The notes under the pieces: model-generated
Seen by the model: only the letters and a program-made list of their open reading frames with translations
Told to the model about the DNA's origin: nothing
The model's database searches: none
DNA from: Pseudoduganella buxea
Lineage (GTDB): Bacteria; Pseudomonadota; Gammaproteobacteria; Burkholderiales; Burkholderiaceae_D
DNA: 62,739 bases
Assembly: GCF_009720835.1 (NCBI RefSeq)
Contig: NZ_WNKZ01000026.1
Span: 1 to 62,739 of the forward strand
Direction of reading: 5' to 3'
Translations under genes and position numbers: made by a program
In this document: positions 54,845 to 62,739 of the stretch, one piece after another
How positions within the stretch are numbered: position 1 is the stretch's first letter
How the letters are laid out: every line of letters starts with the position of its first letter

Positions 54845-56308
54845 CTATTTTGCGCGGGCAAATTCCACGTCCAGCGACCCGGCTTTCAGGCGCCCGCCGC
54901 CATCGCGGCCCGTGAAGCGCAGCTCCGCTTCCCGCGACGTGACGAAATAGCTGCCGTCGGCGCCCGCGTACAGGGGCTCGAAGGCGTCGCCACGCAGCGC
55001 CACCTTCAGGCCTTCGCCGCTGCGCTCGACGGTGAAGTCGCCCAGGTTGCCGACCGTGTACTTGCCCGGAAGGGCCGCCAGCGCCGCCGGCGTGACCGGC
55101 ACTGCGGCGCGCTCCTTGCCCTGCATCGTCGGCCATTTGTATTCGGCCGCCACGGCGCGCACCAGCTGGCTGGCCAGTTCGCCGCCCCGGTCGCCGTTCG
55201 TCATCACCACCACGCCGTCGCCCCGTTCCGTGTAGGCCACCATCGTGTTCTGGTAGCCCGCATTGCTGCCGCCGTGGCTGAAGCTTTGTGCCTGGCCTTC
55301 GCCGTCGATGCCCAGGCCCAGGCCATAGTTGTCCATCACGGGTGTGAGCATCAGCTGCGTCATCGACTGCGACAGCACCTTGTTCGACTGGCCCGCCGCC
55401 GAGCGCTTGATCTCGATGGCGAACCTGGCCAGGTCCGACGGTGTCGTCCACAGGCCCGCCGCCGCCAGCTCCGGATAGGTGTGCGGGCCGCCCGCTATCG
55501 GCTTGCCATGGTCGTCGTGCGGCAGCGCGGCCCGGGACAGCAGGGCCGGCGGCAGCGGCTGCGCGAAACTGCTGTCGTTCATGCCCAATGGCTTCAGGAC
55601 GGAGTCCTGCAGCAGTTGCGGGAAGGGCGTTTTAGCCCGCTCCGTCATCACGTATTGCACCACCTGGTAGCCGCCGCCGGAATAGCGCCATTTGGTGCCG
55701 GGGCGCGTGGAAACATGCACGCCGCGCGTGTTGGCCGGCTTGGCCCCGTTCAGCAACTGCACCAGCGTCGGTACCTTGCTGCCGGCGGCATAGCCGGGGA
55801 AGCCGTGCACCGTGGTGCCGGCCGTGTGCGACAGCAGCTGGCGCAAGGTTACGGGCGAATTGTCCATGTCCTTCGGCAGCTTCCACAAGGTGGTGTAGCC
55901 GTTGATGTCGCGGTCCAGCGCCAGCTGGCCGCTCTCCACCATCTTCAGGGCCGCCATCGCCGTCACGGGTTTGCTGATCGACGCGGCCTGGAACAAGGTC
56001 GCCGGCGTCACCGGCGCGCCGCCCGGCGTCACCACGCCGAAGCCCCGTGCCCATTCGATCTCCCCCGCGTGGATCACGGCGATGCTGGCGCCGGGCACGC
56101 CCAGGCGCGCCATTTCCTCGGCCAGCACGCGCCTGGCGGGCGGCGCGCCGGCGATCGACACGGCCGGCAGCAGGCCCCGCTCGACGGCGGCGATGCGGCG
56201 CGCCAGGGCAGGGTCGTCGGCGGCGGACGCGGGCAGGGCAAGCGTGAGGGAAGCAAGGCAGAGGAGGGCAGCGGACAGTGGAACGGGCAAGGAAGGGCGG
56301 GTGGTCAA
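54845..56308 (-). CDS. serine hydrolase of the class C beta-lactamase/DD-peptidase fold
   Basis: 487 residues. Signal peptide at 1-29. The beta-lactamase domain (~55-385) has the SxxK box Ser110-Ile-Ser-Lys113 ([13 protein letters not shown]), the second motif Tyr209-Ser-Gly ([10 protein letters not shown]), and an HGGSNAGYQ segment as the third motif (HxG in place of KTG). A C-terminal ~85-residue beta-rich domain ([19 protein letters not shown] in part) follows, as in many EstB- and Pab87-like proteins. It may be an esterase or peptidase; true beta-lactam resistance is not implied. It is divergent from gltX. Confidence 0.9.
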   Translation of the reverse strand: MTTRPSLPVPLSAALLCLASLTLALPASAADDPALARRIAAVERGLLPAVSIAGAPPARRVLAEEMARLGVPGASIAVIHAGEIEWARGFGVVTPGGAPVTPATLFQAASISKPVTAMAALKMVESGQLALDRDINGYTTLWKLPKDMDNSPVTLRQLLSHTAGTTVHGFPGYAAGSKVPTLVQLLNGAKPANTRGVHVSTRPGTKWRYSGGGYQVVQYVMTERAKTPFPQLLQDSVLKPLGMNDSSFAQPLPPALLSRAALPHDDHGKPIAGGPHTYPELAAAGLWTTPSDLARFAIEIKRSAAGQSNKVLSQSMTQLMLTPVMDNYGLGLGIDGEGQAQSFSHGGSNAGYQNTMVAYTERGDGVVVMTNGDRGGELASQLVRAVAAEYKWPTMQGKERAAVPVTPAALAALPGKYTVGNLGDFTVERSGEGLKVALRGDAFEPLYAGADGSYFVTSREAELRFTGRDGGGRLKAGSLDVEFARAK

Positions 56309-56393
56309 GGCGGGGCTCCTTTGTTGTTGTCGATTCGAGTATAAGCCAGTTGCGGGTAAAATAAGCCCTTTATCCCTATTGCTTCATACCGAG

Positions 56394-57803
56394 ATGACCA
56401 CTGCACCAGCCACCCCCGTCCGCACCCGGTTCGCGCCCAGCCCGACCGGCTTCCTCCACCTGGGCGGCGCCCGCACGGCGCTGTATTCCTGGGCCTTCGC
56501 GCGCCACTTCGGCGGCACCTTCGTGCTGCGCATTGAGGATACGGACGTGGAACGCTCGACGCCCGAAGCGGTGCAGGCCATCATCGACGGCATGCAGTGG
56601 CTGGGCCTGGACCATGACGAAGGTCCGTTCTACCAGATGCAGCGGATGGACCGCTACCGTGAAGTGATCGGGCAGATGCTGGCGGCCGGCACGGCGTATC
56701 ACTGCTACTCGTCGCCGGAAGAAGTCGAGGCGATGCGCGAGCGCTTCCGCGAAGCGGGCGAGAAGCCCCGCTACGACGGCACCTGGCGCCCGGAAGAGGG
56801 CAAGACCCTGCCGGCCATTCCGGAAGGGCGCAAGCCGGTGGTGCGCTTCAAGAACCCGCTGGATGGCGACGTCACGTGGAACGATGTCGTCAAGGGCACC
56901 ATCACGATCTCGAACCGCGAGCTGGACGACCTCGTCATCGCCCGCACGGACGGCACGCCCACGTATAACTTCTGCGTCGCCGTGGACGACTGGGACATGC
57001 GCATCACCCACGTGCTGCGCGGGGACGACCACGTCAACAATACGCCGCGCCAGATCAATATCCTGCGCGCCATCGGCGCACCGCTGCCGGCGTACGGCCA
57101 CCTGCCGATGATCCTGGGCCCGGACGGCCAGAAGCTGTCGAAGCGCCACGGCGCCGTCAGCGTGATGGAATACCCGGCCCAGGGCTTCCTGCCCGAGGCC
57201 ATGCTGAACTACCTGGCGCGCCTGGGCTGGAGCCACGGCGACGACGAAGTGTTCTCGATGGCGCAGTTCTGCGAGTGGTTCAACCTGGACCACCTGACGG
57301 CGTCGGCGGCCCAGTTCAACAACGAAAAGCTGGCCTGGCTGAACAACCACTGGATCAAGCAGGCCGACAATGCCCGCCTGGCCGACCTGGCCAGGCCGCG
57401 CATGCTGGCGGCCGGCGCGCAGTTCGACGGTGCGCCCGAATTGGCCACCGTGCTGGCGCTGCTGAAGGAGCGCGCCAATACCGTCAACGAACTGGCCGAT
57501 GCCGCCATGCTGTTCTACCGCCAGCCGCAGCCGGACGAAGCGCTGATGACGCAGCACTTCACGGATGCCGTCAAGCCGGCGCTGGCCCAGTTCGCCGAGC
57601 GCATCGCCACGGTGGAGTGGAGCAAGGAGGCGATTGCCGCGATGATCAAGGAAGTGCTGGCGGCGAACGGCATCAAGATGCCGCAGCTGGCCATGCCCCT
57701 GCGCCTGATCGTCACGGGCCAGTTGCAGACCCCGGCCATCGACGCCGTGCTGCAGTTGTTCGGCCGCGACGTGGTGGTCGCGCGCCTGGCGAAGTTCCTC
57801 TGA
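56394..57803 (+). CDS. gltX: glutamyl-tRNA synthetase
   Basis: 469 residues from the ATG at 56394. The signature [18 protein letters not shown] holds the HIGH-equivalent HLGG at 22-25, and the KMSKS-equivalent KLSKR lies at 247-251. An anticodon-binding helical domain follows. It charges tRNA-Glu. The gene sits only 64 bp upstream of a cluster containing three tRNA-Glu genes. Confidence 0.98.
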   Translation: MTTAPATPVRTRFAPSPTGFLHLGGARTALYSWAFARHFGGTFVLRIEDTDVERSTPEAVQAIIDGMQWLGLDHDEGPFYQMQRMDRYREVIGQMLAAGTAYHCYSSPEEVEAMRERFREAGEKPRYDGTWRPEEGKTLPAIPEGRKPVVRFKNPLDGDVTWNDVVKGTITISNRELDDLVIARTDGTPTYNFCVAVDDWDMRITHVLRGDDHVNNTPRQINILRAIGAPLPAYGHLPMILGPDGQKLSKRHGAVSVMEYPAQGFLPEAMLNYLARLGWSHGDDEVFSMAQFCEWFNLDHLTASAAQFNNEKLAWLNNHWIKQADNARLADLARPRMLAAGAQFDGAPELATVLALLKERANTVNELADAAMLFYRQPQPDEALMTQHFTDAVKPALAQFAERIATVEWSKEAIAAMIKEVLAANGIKMPQLAMPLRLIVTGQLQTPAIDAVLQLFGRDVVVARLAKFL

Positions 57804-57822
57804 AAATATTTCAAAGAGGTAT

Positions 57823-57850
57823 TTGCGTTTTTCGCTCCCGCTGCTATACT
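57823..57850 (+). promoter_or_regulatory. sigma-70 promoter of the tRNA cluster
   Basis: TTGCGT (57823-57828), a 16-bp spacer and TATACT (57845-57850), 17 bp before the first tRNA-Ala. A pyrimidine-rich start region follows. Confidence 0.65.
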
Positions 57851-57867
57851 TCTGTCTCTTCGCAAAC

Positions 57868-57943
<76 letters not shown>

Positions 57944-57975
57944 GTTTTGCTGAAGATGTAGTGGTTGTACTCCAG

Positions 57976-58051
57976 GTCCCCATCGTCTAGAGGCCTAGGA
58001 CATCACCCTTTCACGGTGAGTACCGGGGTTCGAATCCCCGTGGGGACGCCA
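57976..58051 (+). tRNA. tRNA-Glu (anticodon TTC), copy 1
   Basis: 76 nt with encoded CCA. Acceptor stem GTCCCCA/TGGGGAC and anticodon loop CTTTCAC (TTC). T-arm is GGGGTTCGAATCCCC. Confidence 0.97.
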
Positions 58052-58186
58052 GGTTTTTCGGTGGTAGTGAAAAACGGAGTACTTGTAGTAAAGCAGTAAA
58101 TGTTGTAAAATAGACGTAGTTGTACGGAAGTTTGCAAGATGTTGATGTTTGTTGTACTGGCCCTCGAATAGAAGGCGAGTGGTAAC

Positions 58187-58213
58187 AAAAGTCGCGTTGA
58201 GCGGCTTTTATTT
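58187..58213 (+). terminator. possible terminator after the first tRNA pair
   Basis: A 9-bp stem AAAAGTCGC / GCGGCTTTT (one G-U) with loop GTTGA, then ATTTTG. It lies between tRNA-Glu copy 1 and tRNA-Ala copy 2. Confidence 0.45.
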
Positions 58214-58226
58214 TGTCTGTGCCAGC

Positions 58227-58302
<76 letters not shown>

Positions 58303-58331
58303 AGTGGCACGGATGAAAATGCGGTATCCAG

Positions 58332-58407
58332 GTCCCCATCGTCTAGAGGCCTAGGACATCACCCTTTCACGGTGAGTACCGGGGTTCGAATCCCCGTGGG
58401 GACGCCA
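58332..58407 (+). tRNA. tRNA-Glu (anticodon TTC), copy 2
   Basis: 76 nt, identical to copy 1, 29 bp after tRNA-Ala copy 2. Confidence 0.97.
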
Positions 58408-58463
58408 GGTCATCCTGGTCGTAGTAAAGTCAGTAAATTAAGTCAGTAAATTGTCTGCACCCG

Positions 58464-58539
<76 letters not shown>

Positions 58540-58580
58540 ACGTGCAGACAGTGGTAGTCATAAGCAGTAGTCGTTCCATG

Positions 58581-58656
58581 GTCCCCATCGTCTAGAGGCC
58601 TAGGACATCACCCTTTCACGGTGAGTACCGGGGTTCGAATCCCCGTGGGGACGCCA
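58581..58656 (+). tRNA. tRNA-Glu (anticodon TTC), copy 3
   Basis: 76 nt, identical to copies 1 and 2, 41 bp after tRNA-Ala copy 3. Confidence 0.97.
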
Positions 58657-58692
58657 GGCTTTTCAGCCGGGCATCAACGTCAAGCAGTCGTC

Positions 58693-58718
58693 GAGCCGCC
58701 ATGAGCGGTTTTTTTGCG
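58693..58718 (+). terminator. terminator of the tRNA cluster
   Basis: A short stem AGCCGC / GCGGTT with loop CATGA is followed by a T-run (seven T in all), about 40 bp after the last tRNA-Glu. Confidence 0.65.
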
Positions 58719-58895
58719 TCTGTATCTGCGCTCCGCTGCGGCCGTTTTCCTCATCCCTCCCCGAACTTCGCTGCCGAGAAAAGTTCCTCGCGCCTTGCAA
58801 TGTTCTCCCCTTGCCAGCGGCCGAAGACGGCATACACTGAATTCAGGCGGCGCCTGGCAGTGCCCGCGGCGCGGTCAATCCATGGGGAGACAACG

Positions 58896-59402
58896 ATGGA
58901 ACTTCGCATGAAACTGCATTCGCACCGGTTCATTCCCCGTAACGCGGACTGGACCGTTGCAGCCATCGCCGGCTTCGGTGCCGGCGGCATCCTGATGCTG
59001 CTGGAACTGGCCTTCTGCGCGGTGATGGATCTCGACCCCTGGCGCATGCCGCGCCTGATCGCCGCCATGATCATGGGCGACGCCGTGCTGCAGGTGGGCG
59101 GGTACAGCCTTGCCGTGCTGGCCAGCGCGCTGACGGTGCACTACCTGCTGGGCACCTTCTTCGGCCTCGTGCTGTGCGCGCTGATCGCGCCGTTCCAGCT
59201 CGATTCCAGCCATGGCATGGCGCTGCTGGCGGGCGCCGTGTTCGGGGTCGCGCTGTACCTGTTCAACTTTTACGTGATCGCCACCGTGCTGCCGTGGTTT
59301 ATCGAGGCGCGCGGCTGGGCCACCTTGCTGGGGCACGTCGTGTTCGGCATGGCCACGGCCCTGATCTACCGCCTGCTCGAGCGGCCCGGCCGCTCCGCCT
59401 GA
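58896..59402 (+). CDS. small integral membrane protein ahead of the oxidase genes
   Basis: 168 residues from the ATG at 58896 (GGGGAGA site); the open frame extends further upstream but is not protein-like there. About four hydrophobic helices are visible (for example AAIAGFGAGGILMLLELAF, YLLGTFFGLVLCALIAPF and VFGVALYLFNFYVIATVL). I do not recognise the family. It starts the run that continues into coxB 7 bp later, so it may help oxidase assembly or be an accessory subunit; that is inference from position. Confidence 0.75.
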   Translation: MELRMKLHSHRFIPRNADWTVAAIAGFGAGGILMLLELAFCAVMDLDPWRMPRLIAAMIMGDAVLQVGGYSLAVLASALTVHYLLGTFFGLVLCALIAPFQLDSSHGMALLAGAVFGVALYLFNFYVIATVLPWFIEARGWATLLGHVVFGMATALIYRLLERPGRSA

Positions 59403-59409
59403 GTGCGCC

Positions 59410-60510
59410 ATGGCCGTCACGGTGGCAGTGGCGCTGGTGCTCGTCGCCATCGGCTCGCTGGCGTTTCATTTCGCCAGCCCGTGGTGGATCACGCCCATTG
59501 CGTCGAACTGGCATGCGATGGACGATGCACTGATGCTGACCTTTGCCATTACCGGTGTCGCCTTCGTCGCGCTGCACCTGTTCGTGGCGTACGCGGTGGT
59601 GCGCTTCCGGCACCGGGCCGGCCACCGCGCCTCGCCCGAGCACGGCAACCGCAAGCTGGAGTGGTGGCTGATCGGCGTGACGACGGTCGGCATCATCGGC
59701 CTGCTGGCGCCGGGCCTGACGGTGTATGCGCGCCTGATCGACCCGCCCCGCAATGCGATGGTATTCGAAGTGATGGGCCAGCAATGGCAGTGGCACTACC
59801 GGCTGCCCGGGCGTGACGGCAAGCTGGGCACGACCGACGTGCGCTTCATCCAGGCCGCCAATCCCTTCGGCATGAATCCGCAGGACCCGTACGGCCAGGA
59901 CGACGTGCTCGTCGACGGCCAGGAAATCCACCTGCCCATCGGGCGCCCCGCGCTGGCCCAGCTGCGCGCCCAGGACGTGCTGCATGACTTTTACGTGCCG
60001 CAGTTCCGCACGCGCATGAACATGGTGCCCGGCATGGTGACGCATTTCTGGTTCACGCCGGAACGCCTGGGGCGCTTCGAAGTGCTGTGCGCCCAGTTGT
60101 GCGGCGTGGGCCACTCGAACATGCGCAGCTATGTCGTCGTCGACGACGCGGCCACGTATGCGGCCTGGCTGGCCAGGCAGCCTACATTCGGCGGGCGCGG
60201 CGTGGGCGGCATCGGCGGGCCCGCCGAGGCAGGCAAGCAGGGCCGGCTGCTGGCCCAGTCCAAGGGCTGTATCGCCTGCCACAGCGTGGACGGCCGGCCC
60301 GGCGTGGGGCCCACGTGGAAGGGCCTGTCCGGCAAGAGCGAGCCGGTCGAGGGCGGCACCGCCGTTACCGTCGACGACGCCTACCTGCGCGAATCGATCA
60401 CCCGTCCGAACGCGAAGATCGTCAAGGGCTACCCGCCCGTGATGCCGCCGGGCCAGGTCAGCGAGGCGGAACTGGCGGCCCTGGTGGACTACATCAAGTC
60501 GCTGCGCTGA
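59410..60510 (+). CDS. coxB: cytochrome c oxidase subunit II with fused cytochrome c domain (caa3 type)
   Basis: 366 residues. Two membrane helices lie near the N-terminus (~1-20 and ~38-65), with a third hydrophobic stretch around 85-105. The cupredoxin domain holds the CuA site: His in VLHDFYVP and the cluster CAQLCGVGHSNM. A C-terminal cytochrome c domain has CIACH for haem c and a Met near PPVMPPG. It takes electrons from cytochrome c or directly through its own haem. The fused haem makes this a caa3-like enzyme. Confidence 0.95.
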   Translation: MAVTVAVALVLVAIGSLAFHFASPWWITPIASNWHAMDDALMLTFAITGVAFVALHLFVAYAVVRFRHRAGHRASPEHGNRKLEWWLIGVTTVGIIGLLAPGLTVYARLIDPPRNAMVFEVMGQQWQWHYRLPGRDGKLGTTDVRFIQAANPFGMNPQDPYGQDDVLVDGQEIHLPIGRPALAQLRAQDVLHDFYVPQFRTRMNMVPGMVTHFWFTPERLGRFEVLCAQLCGVGHSNMRSYVVVDDAATYAAWLARQPTFGGRGVGGIGGPAEAGKQGRLLAQSKGCIACHSVDGRPGVGPTWKGLSGKSEPVEGGTAVTVDDAYLRESITRPNAKIVKGYPPVMPPGQVSEAELAALVDYIKSLR

Positions 60511-60529
60511 AGCACAGGGGAGAGCAGTC

Positions 60530-62416
60530 ATGGACAACGACGAGCACGGCGGCCGGGGGGCAGGCGGTAGCGGCGGGGCAGGTGACGGCGTGCCGGGCGA
60601 TGGCATGCCAGCCCACGGCCCGGGTGGCGCGGCCGTCGCCGAAGGGCAGGGCTACGGCCACGCGCCCCATTCGTTCTGGACCCGCTACGTGTGGAGCCAG
60701 GACCACAAGGTCATCGCCATTCAATACACCGTGACGGCCATCGCCGTCGGCATTATCGGCATCGTGCTGTCGGGCCTGATGCGCCTGCAGCTGGGCTTTC
60801 CCGGCAAGTTCGACTTCATCGACCCGGCCAGCTACTACCAGTACATCACGATGCACGGCATGATCATGGTGATCTACCTGCTGACGGCGCTCTTCCTGGG
60901 CGGATTCGGCAACTACCTGATCCCCCTGATGGTGGGCGCGCGCGACATGGTGTTCCCCTTCCTGAACATGCTCAGCTTCTGGTTCTACCTGCTGGCCGTG
61001 CTGATCCTCGTCGGCAGCTTCTTCGTGCCCGGCGGCCCCACGGGTGCGGGCTGGACCCTGTACCCGCCCCAGGCCATCCTGCCCGGCACGCCGGGTGTCG
61101 AGAGCGGCATCGTCGTCATGCTCGTGTCGCTGCTCGTGTTCATCGCCGCCGCCACCATGGGCGGCCTGAACTATGTGACGACGGTGCTGCAGGCACGCAC
61201 GCGGGGCATGACCCTGATGCGCATGCCGCTCACCGTGTGGGGCATCTTCATCGCCACCATCCTGGCCCTGCTGGCGTTTCCCGCCCTGTTCGTCAGCGGC
61301 GTGATGATGCTGCTCGACCGGGTGCTGGGCACCAGCTTCTTCATGCCGGCCCTCGTATCGATGGGGCAGCCGACGGGCTACAGCGGCGGCAGCCCGCTGC
61401 TGTTCCAGCACCTGTTCTGGTTCTTCGGCCACCCCGAGGTGTATATCGTCGCGCTGCCGGCCTTCGGCATCATCTCCGACCTGATCAGCGTGCATGCCCG
61501 CAAATGCATCTTCGGCTACCGGATGATGGTGTGGGCCATCGTCATCATCGGCGCGCTGAGCTTTGTCGTGTGGGCCCACCACATGTATGTCAGCGGCATG
61601 CACCCCCTGTTCGGCTTCTTCTTCGCCGTCACCACCCTCGTCATCGCCGTGCCCACCGCCCTGAAGGTGTACAACTGGAGCTTGACCCTATGGCGCGGCG
61701 ACATCCACATGACGGTGCCGATGCTGTTCGCGCTGGGCTTCATCAGCACCTTCCTGATCGGCGGGCTGACGGGGCTTTTCCTGGGCAATGTCAGCGTCGA
61801 TATTCCCCTGTCGAACACGTATTTCGTCGTGGCCCACTTCCATATGGTGATGGGCGTGTCGCCCGTGCTGGCCGTGTTCGGCGGCCTGTACCACTGGTTC
61901 CCGAAAGTCAGCGGCCGCATGTATGACGAGACACTGGGCCGGCTGCATTTCTGGATCACCTTCCTGGGTGCCTACGCCATCTTCTTCCCCATGCATTACC
62001 TGGGCTTGCTGGGCATGCCGCGCCGCTACTACGCCTTTGAAAACTACCAATTCATTCCCGAATCGGCGCAACAGCTGAACGCCTTCATCACGGTGGCGGC
62101 ACTGGTTGTCGGCGCAGCCCAGCTGCTGTTCCTGGTCAACCTCGGCTGGAGCGCCGTGCGCGGGCGGCAGGCCGGCGGCAATCCATGGCGGGCCGTCAGC
62201 CTGGAGTGGCAGACACCCGAGACGCCGCCCAGTCACGGCAATTGGGGGGCGCAACTGCCCGTCGTCTACCGGGGACCGTATGCCTACGGCCGCACGGGCC
62301 CGGAAGGCGACTTCCTGCCCCAGCATGTCGGGCCGGAAGAGGCCGATGAGGGGGATGATGAAGTGAACACTCGCGCCGGTCCCGCCCCGGTCCAGCCTTC
62401 GGGAGGCCTGCCATGA
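60530..62416 (+). CDS. coxA: cytochrome c oxidase subunit I
   Basis: 628 residues with twelve main membrane helices. Landmarks are WSQDHKVIAIQY at the start of the core, the low-spin haem ligand in YITMHGMIMV, the CuB region QHLFWFFGHPEVYI, HHMYVSGMHP, and the haem-pair histidines in VVAHFHMVMG. It is the catalytic subunit that reduces oxygen and pumps protons. The N-terminal ~45 residues form an unusual Gly/Ala/His-rich extension. Its stop overlaps the next start as ATGA. Confidence 0.97.
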   Translation: MDNDEHGGRGAGGSGGAGDGVPGDGMPAHGPGGAAVAEGQGYGHAPHSFWTRYVWSQDHKVIAIQYTVTAIAVGIIGIVLSGLMRLQLGFPGKFDFIDPASYYQYITMHGMIMVIYLLTALFLGGFGNYLIPLMVGARDMVFPFLNMLSFWFYLLAVLILVGSFFVPGGPTGAGWTLYPPQAILPGTPGVESGIVVMLVSLLVFIAAATMGGLNYVTTVLQARTRGMTLMRMPLTVWGIFIATILALLAFPALFVSGVMMLLDRVLGTSFFMPALVSMGQPTGYSGGSPLLFQHLFWFFGHPEVYIVALPAFGIISDLISVHARKCIFGYRMMVWAIVIIGALSFVVWAHHMYVSGMHPLFGFFFAVTTLVIAVPTALKVYNWSLTLWRGDIHMTVPMLFALGFISTFLIGGLTGLFLGNVSVDIPLSNTYFVVAHFHMVMGVSPVLAVFGGLYHWFPKVSGRMYDETLGRLHFWITFLGAYAIFFPMHYLGLLGMPRRYYAFENYQFIPESAQQLNAFITVAALVVGAAQLLFLVNLGWSAVRGRQAGGNPWRAVSLEWQTPETPPSHGNWGAQLPVVYRGPYAYGRTGPEGDFLPQHVGPEEADEGDDEVNTRAGPAPVQPSGGLP

Positions 62417-62739
62417 AAGGAGGCCTGCTGTCGCGTATCGCGCCTGGCGCCCCGGCCGCCTCGTTCCAGCCGCTCGAGCGCAGCGGCAACGGCTGGCCCG
62501 GCGGCGGTGCGACGTCGCTCAGCGCCGCCCAGGTCGGCCTGTGGACCTTCATGGCCGTCGTCTGCGCGCTGTTCGCGCTGTTCGCCGTGGCCTACATGAT
62601 GCGCATCGGCTACGGTGACTGGCGCCCGCCGCCGCCCGTGCCCTGGCAGTTGTGGCTGTCGACGATCCTGCTGTGCGGCGCCAGCCTGGGCTGGCAGGTG
62701 GCCGCGCGGCTGGCCCGGCGGGGGCGCAGGGCGGCGCTG
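62413..62739 (+). CDS. cytochrome c oxidase subunit III-like protein, truncated by the window end
   Basis: The first 109 codons are present. After a ~35-residue soluble start comes LSAAQVGLWTFMAVVCALFA, a membrane helix that resembles the first helix of short-form CoxC/CyoC proteins, then WRPPPPVPWQLWLSTILLCG and a second helix. Position right after coxA with an ATGA overlap supports subunit III. The rest lies beyond the window. Confidence 0.8.
   Translation, partial: MKGGLLSRIAPGAPAASFQPLERSGNGWPGGGATSLSAAQVGLWTFMAVVCALFALFAVAYMMRIGYGDWRPPPPVPWQLWLSTILLCGASLGWQVAARLARRGRRAAL

Noticed and set aside
54845..56308. Call as a true class C beta-lactamase
   Set aside because: The third motif is HxG-like rather than KTG and a C-terminal beta domain is present, which fits esterase/peptidase relatives better. 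Resistance cannot be claimed.

Overview
The window is about 65-70% GC and reads as chromosomal DNA of a motile, aerobic betaproteobacterium, most likely Oxalobacteraceae (Massilia, Pseudoduganella or Duganella type). The main reasons are the gene order DUF3460-scpA-panC, a beta-type flhDC-motAB-che locus, a PEP-CTERM protein, and intergenic palindromes of the GGGGACAGTCCCC / GGGGTCAGACCCC / GGTGTCAGACACC kind that I associate with that family. The taxon is an inference from gene content; no 16S gene is present.

Layout. 1-1.1 kb: the 3' end of a cupin-like gene whose last codons lie in a MITE-like inverted repeat, then a decayed LysR gene. 1.2-7.1 kb: a run of five + strand genes (M16 zinc protease, cytochrome P450, two small exported proteins, an SRPBCC protein) with overlapping or tight junctions. 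7.1-13 kb: an AraC-type regulator divergent from a tightly coupled three-gene operon (alkyl-DHAP-synthase-like flavoprotein, GlpD-like dehydrogenase, FGGY kinase), probably acting on glycerol phosphates or ether glycerolipids. 13.2-19.3 kb: a response-regulator diguanylate cyclase, an aminotransferase, a RidA protein, and an EamA exporter divergent from its likely MocR regulator. 19.4-23.3 kb: htpG, an EF-hand-like exported protein, the ruins of a GlxA regulator/SDR pair, and a CHRD/PEP-CTERM protein. 23.5-27.8 kb: a REC-kinase-REC hybrid facing a bacteriophytochrome kinase with its coupled response regulator. 27.9-30.8 kb: RNase T2 and the kynU-kynA tryptophan catabolism pair.

30.8-46 kb is the motility and chemotaxis island. 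It holds flhDC behind a 0.6-kb leader with two FliA-like promoter candidates, a membrane-anchored methyltransferase, motAB, a CheZ-like protein, cheY, cheA, cheW, one chemoreceptor, cheR, cheD, cheB, a second cheY, a classical cheZ and an EAL/HDOD protein. FlhDC would switch the regulon on and MotAB would power the motor. The receptor-CheW-CheA array phosphorylates two CheYs, CheR/CheB/CheD adapt the receptor, and each CheY has its own adjacent DxxxQ phosphatase. The CheA linker carries three GYGFF repeats.

46-58.7 kb is mostly housekeeping: panC, scpA, DUF3460, an EamA transporter, a 37-residue lipoprotein, a GNAT enzyme, metG, an Mrp/ApbC Fe-S carrier, an HCF136-like protein, a serine beta-lactamase-fold hydrolase, and gltX directly ahead of three tandem tRNA-Ala(GGC)/tRNA-Glu(UUC) pairs. 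58.9 kb to the end is a caa3-type cytochrome c oxidase operon, cut off inside subunit III.

All calls come from reading translations and motifs by eye. No database search was run.
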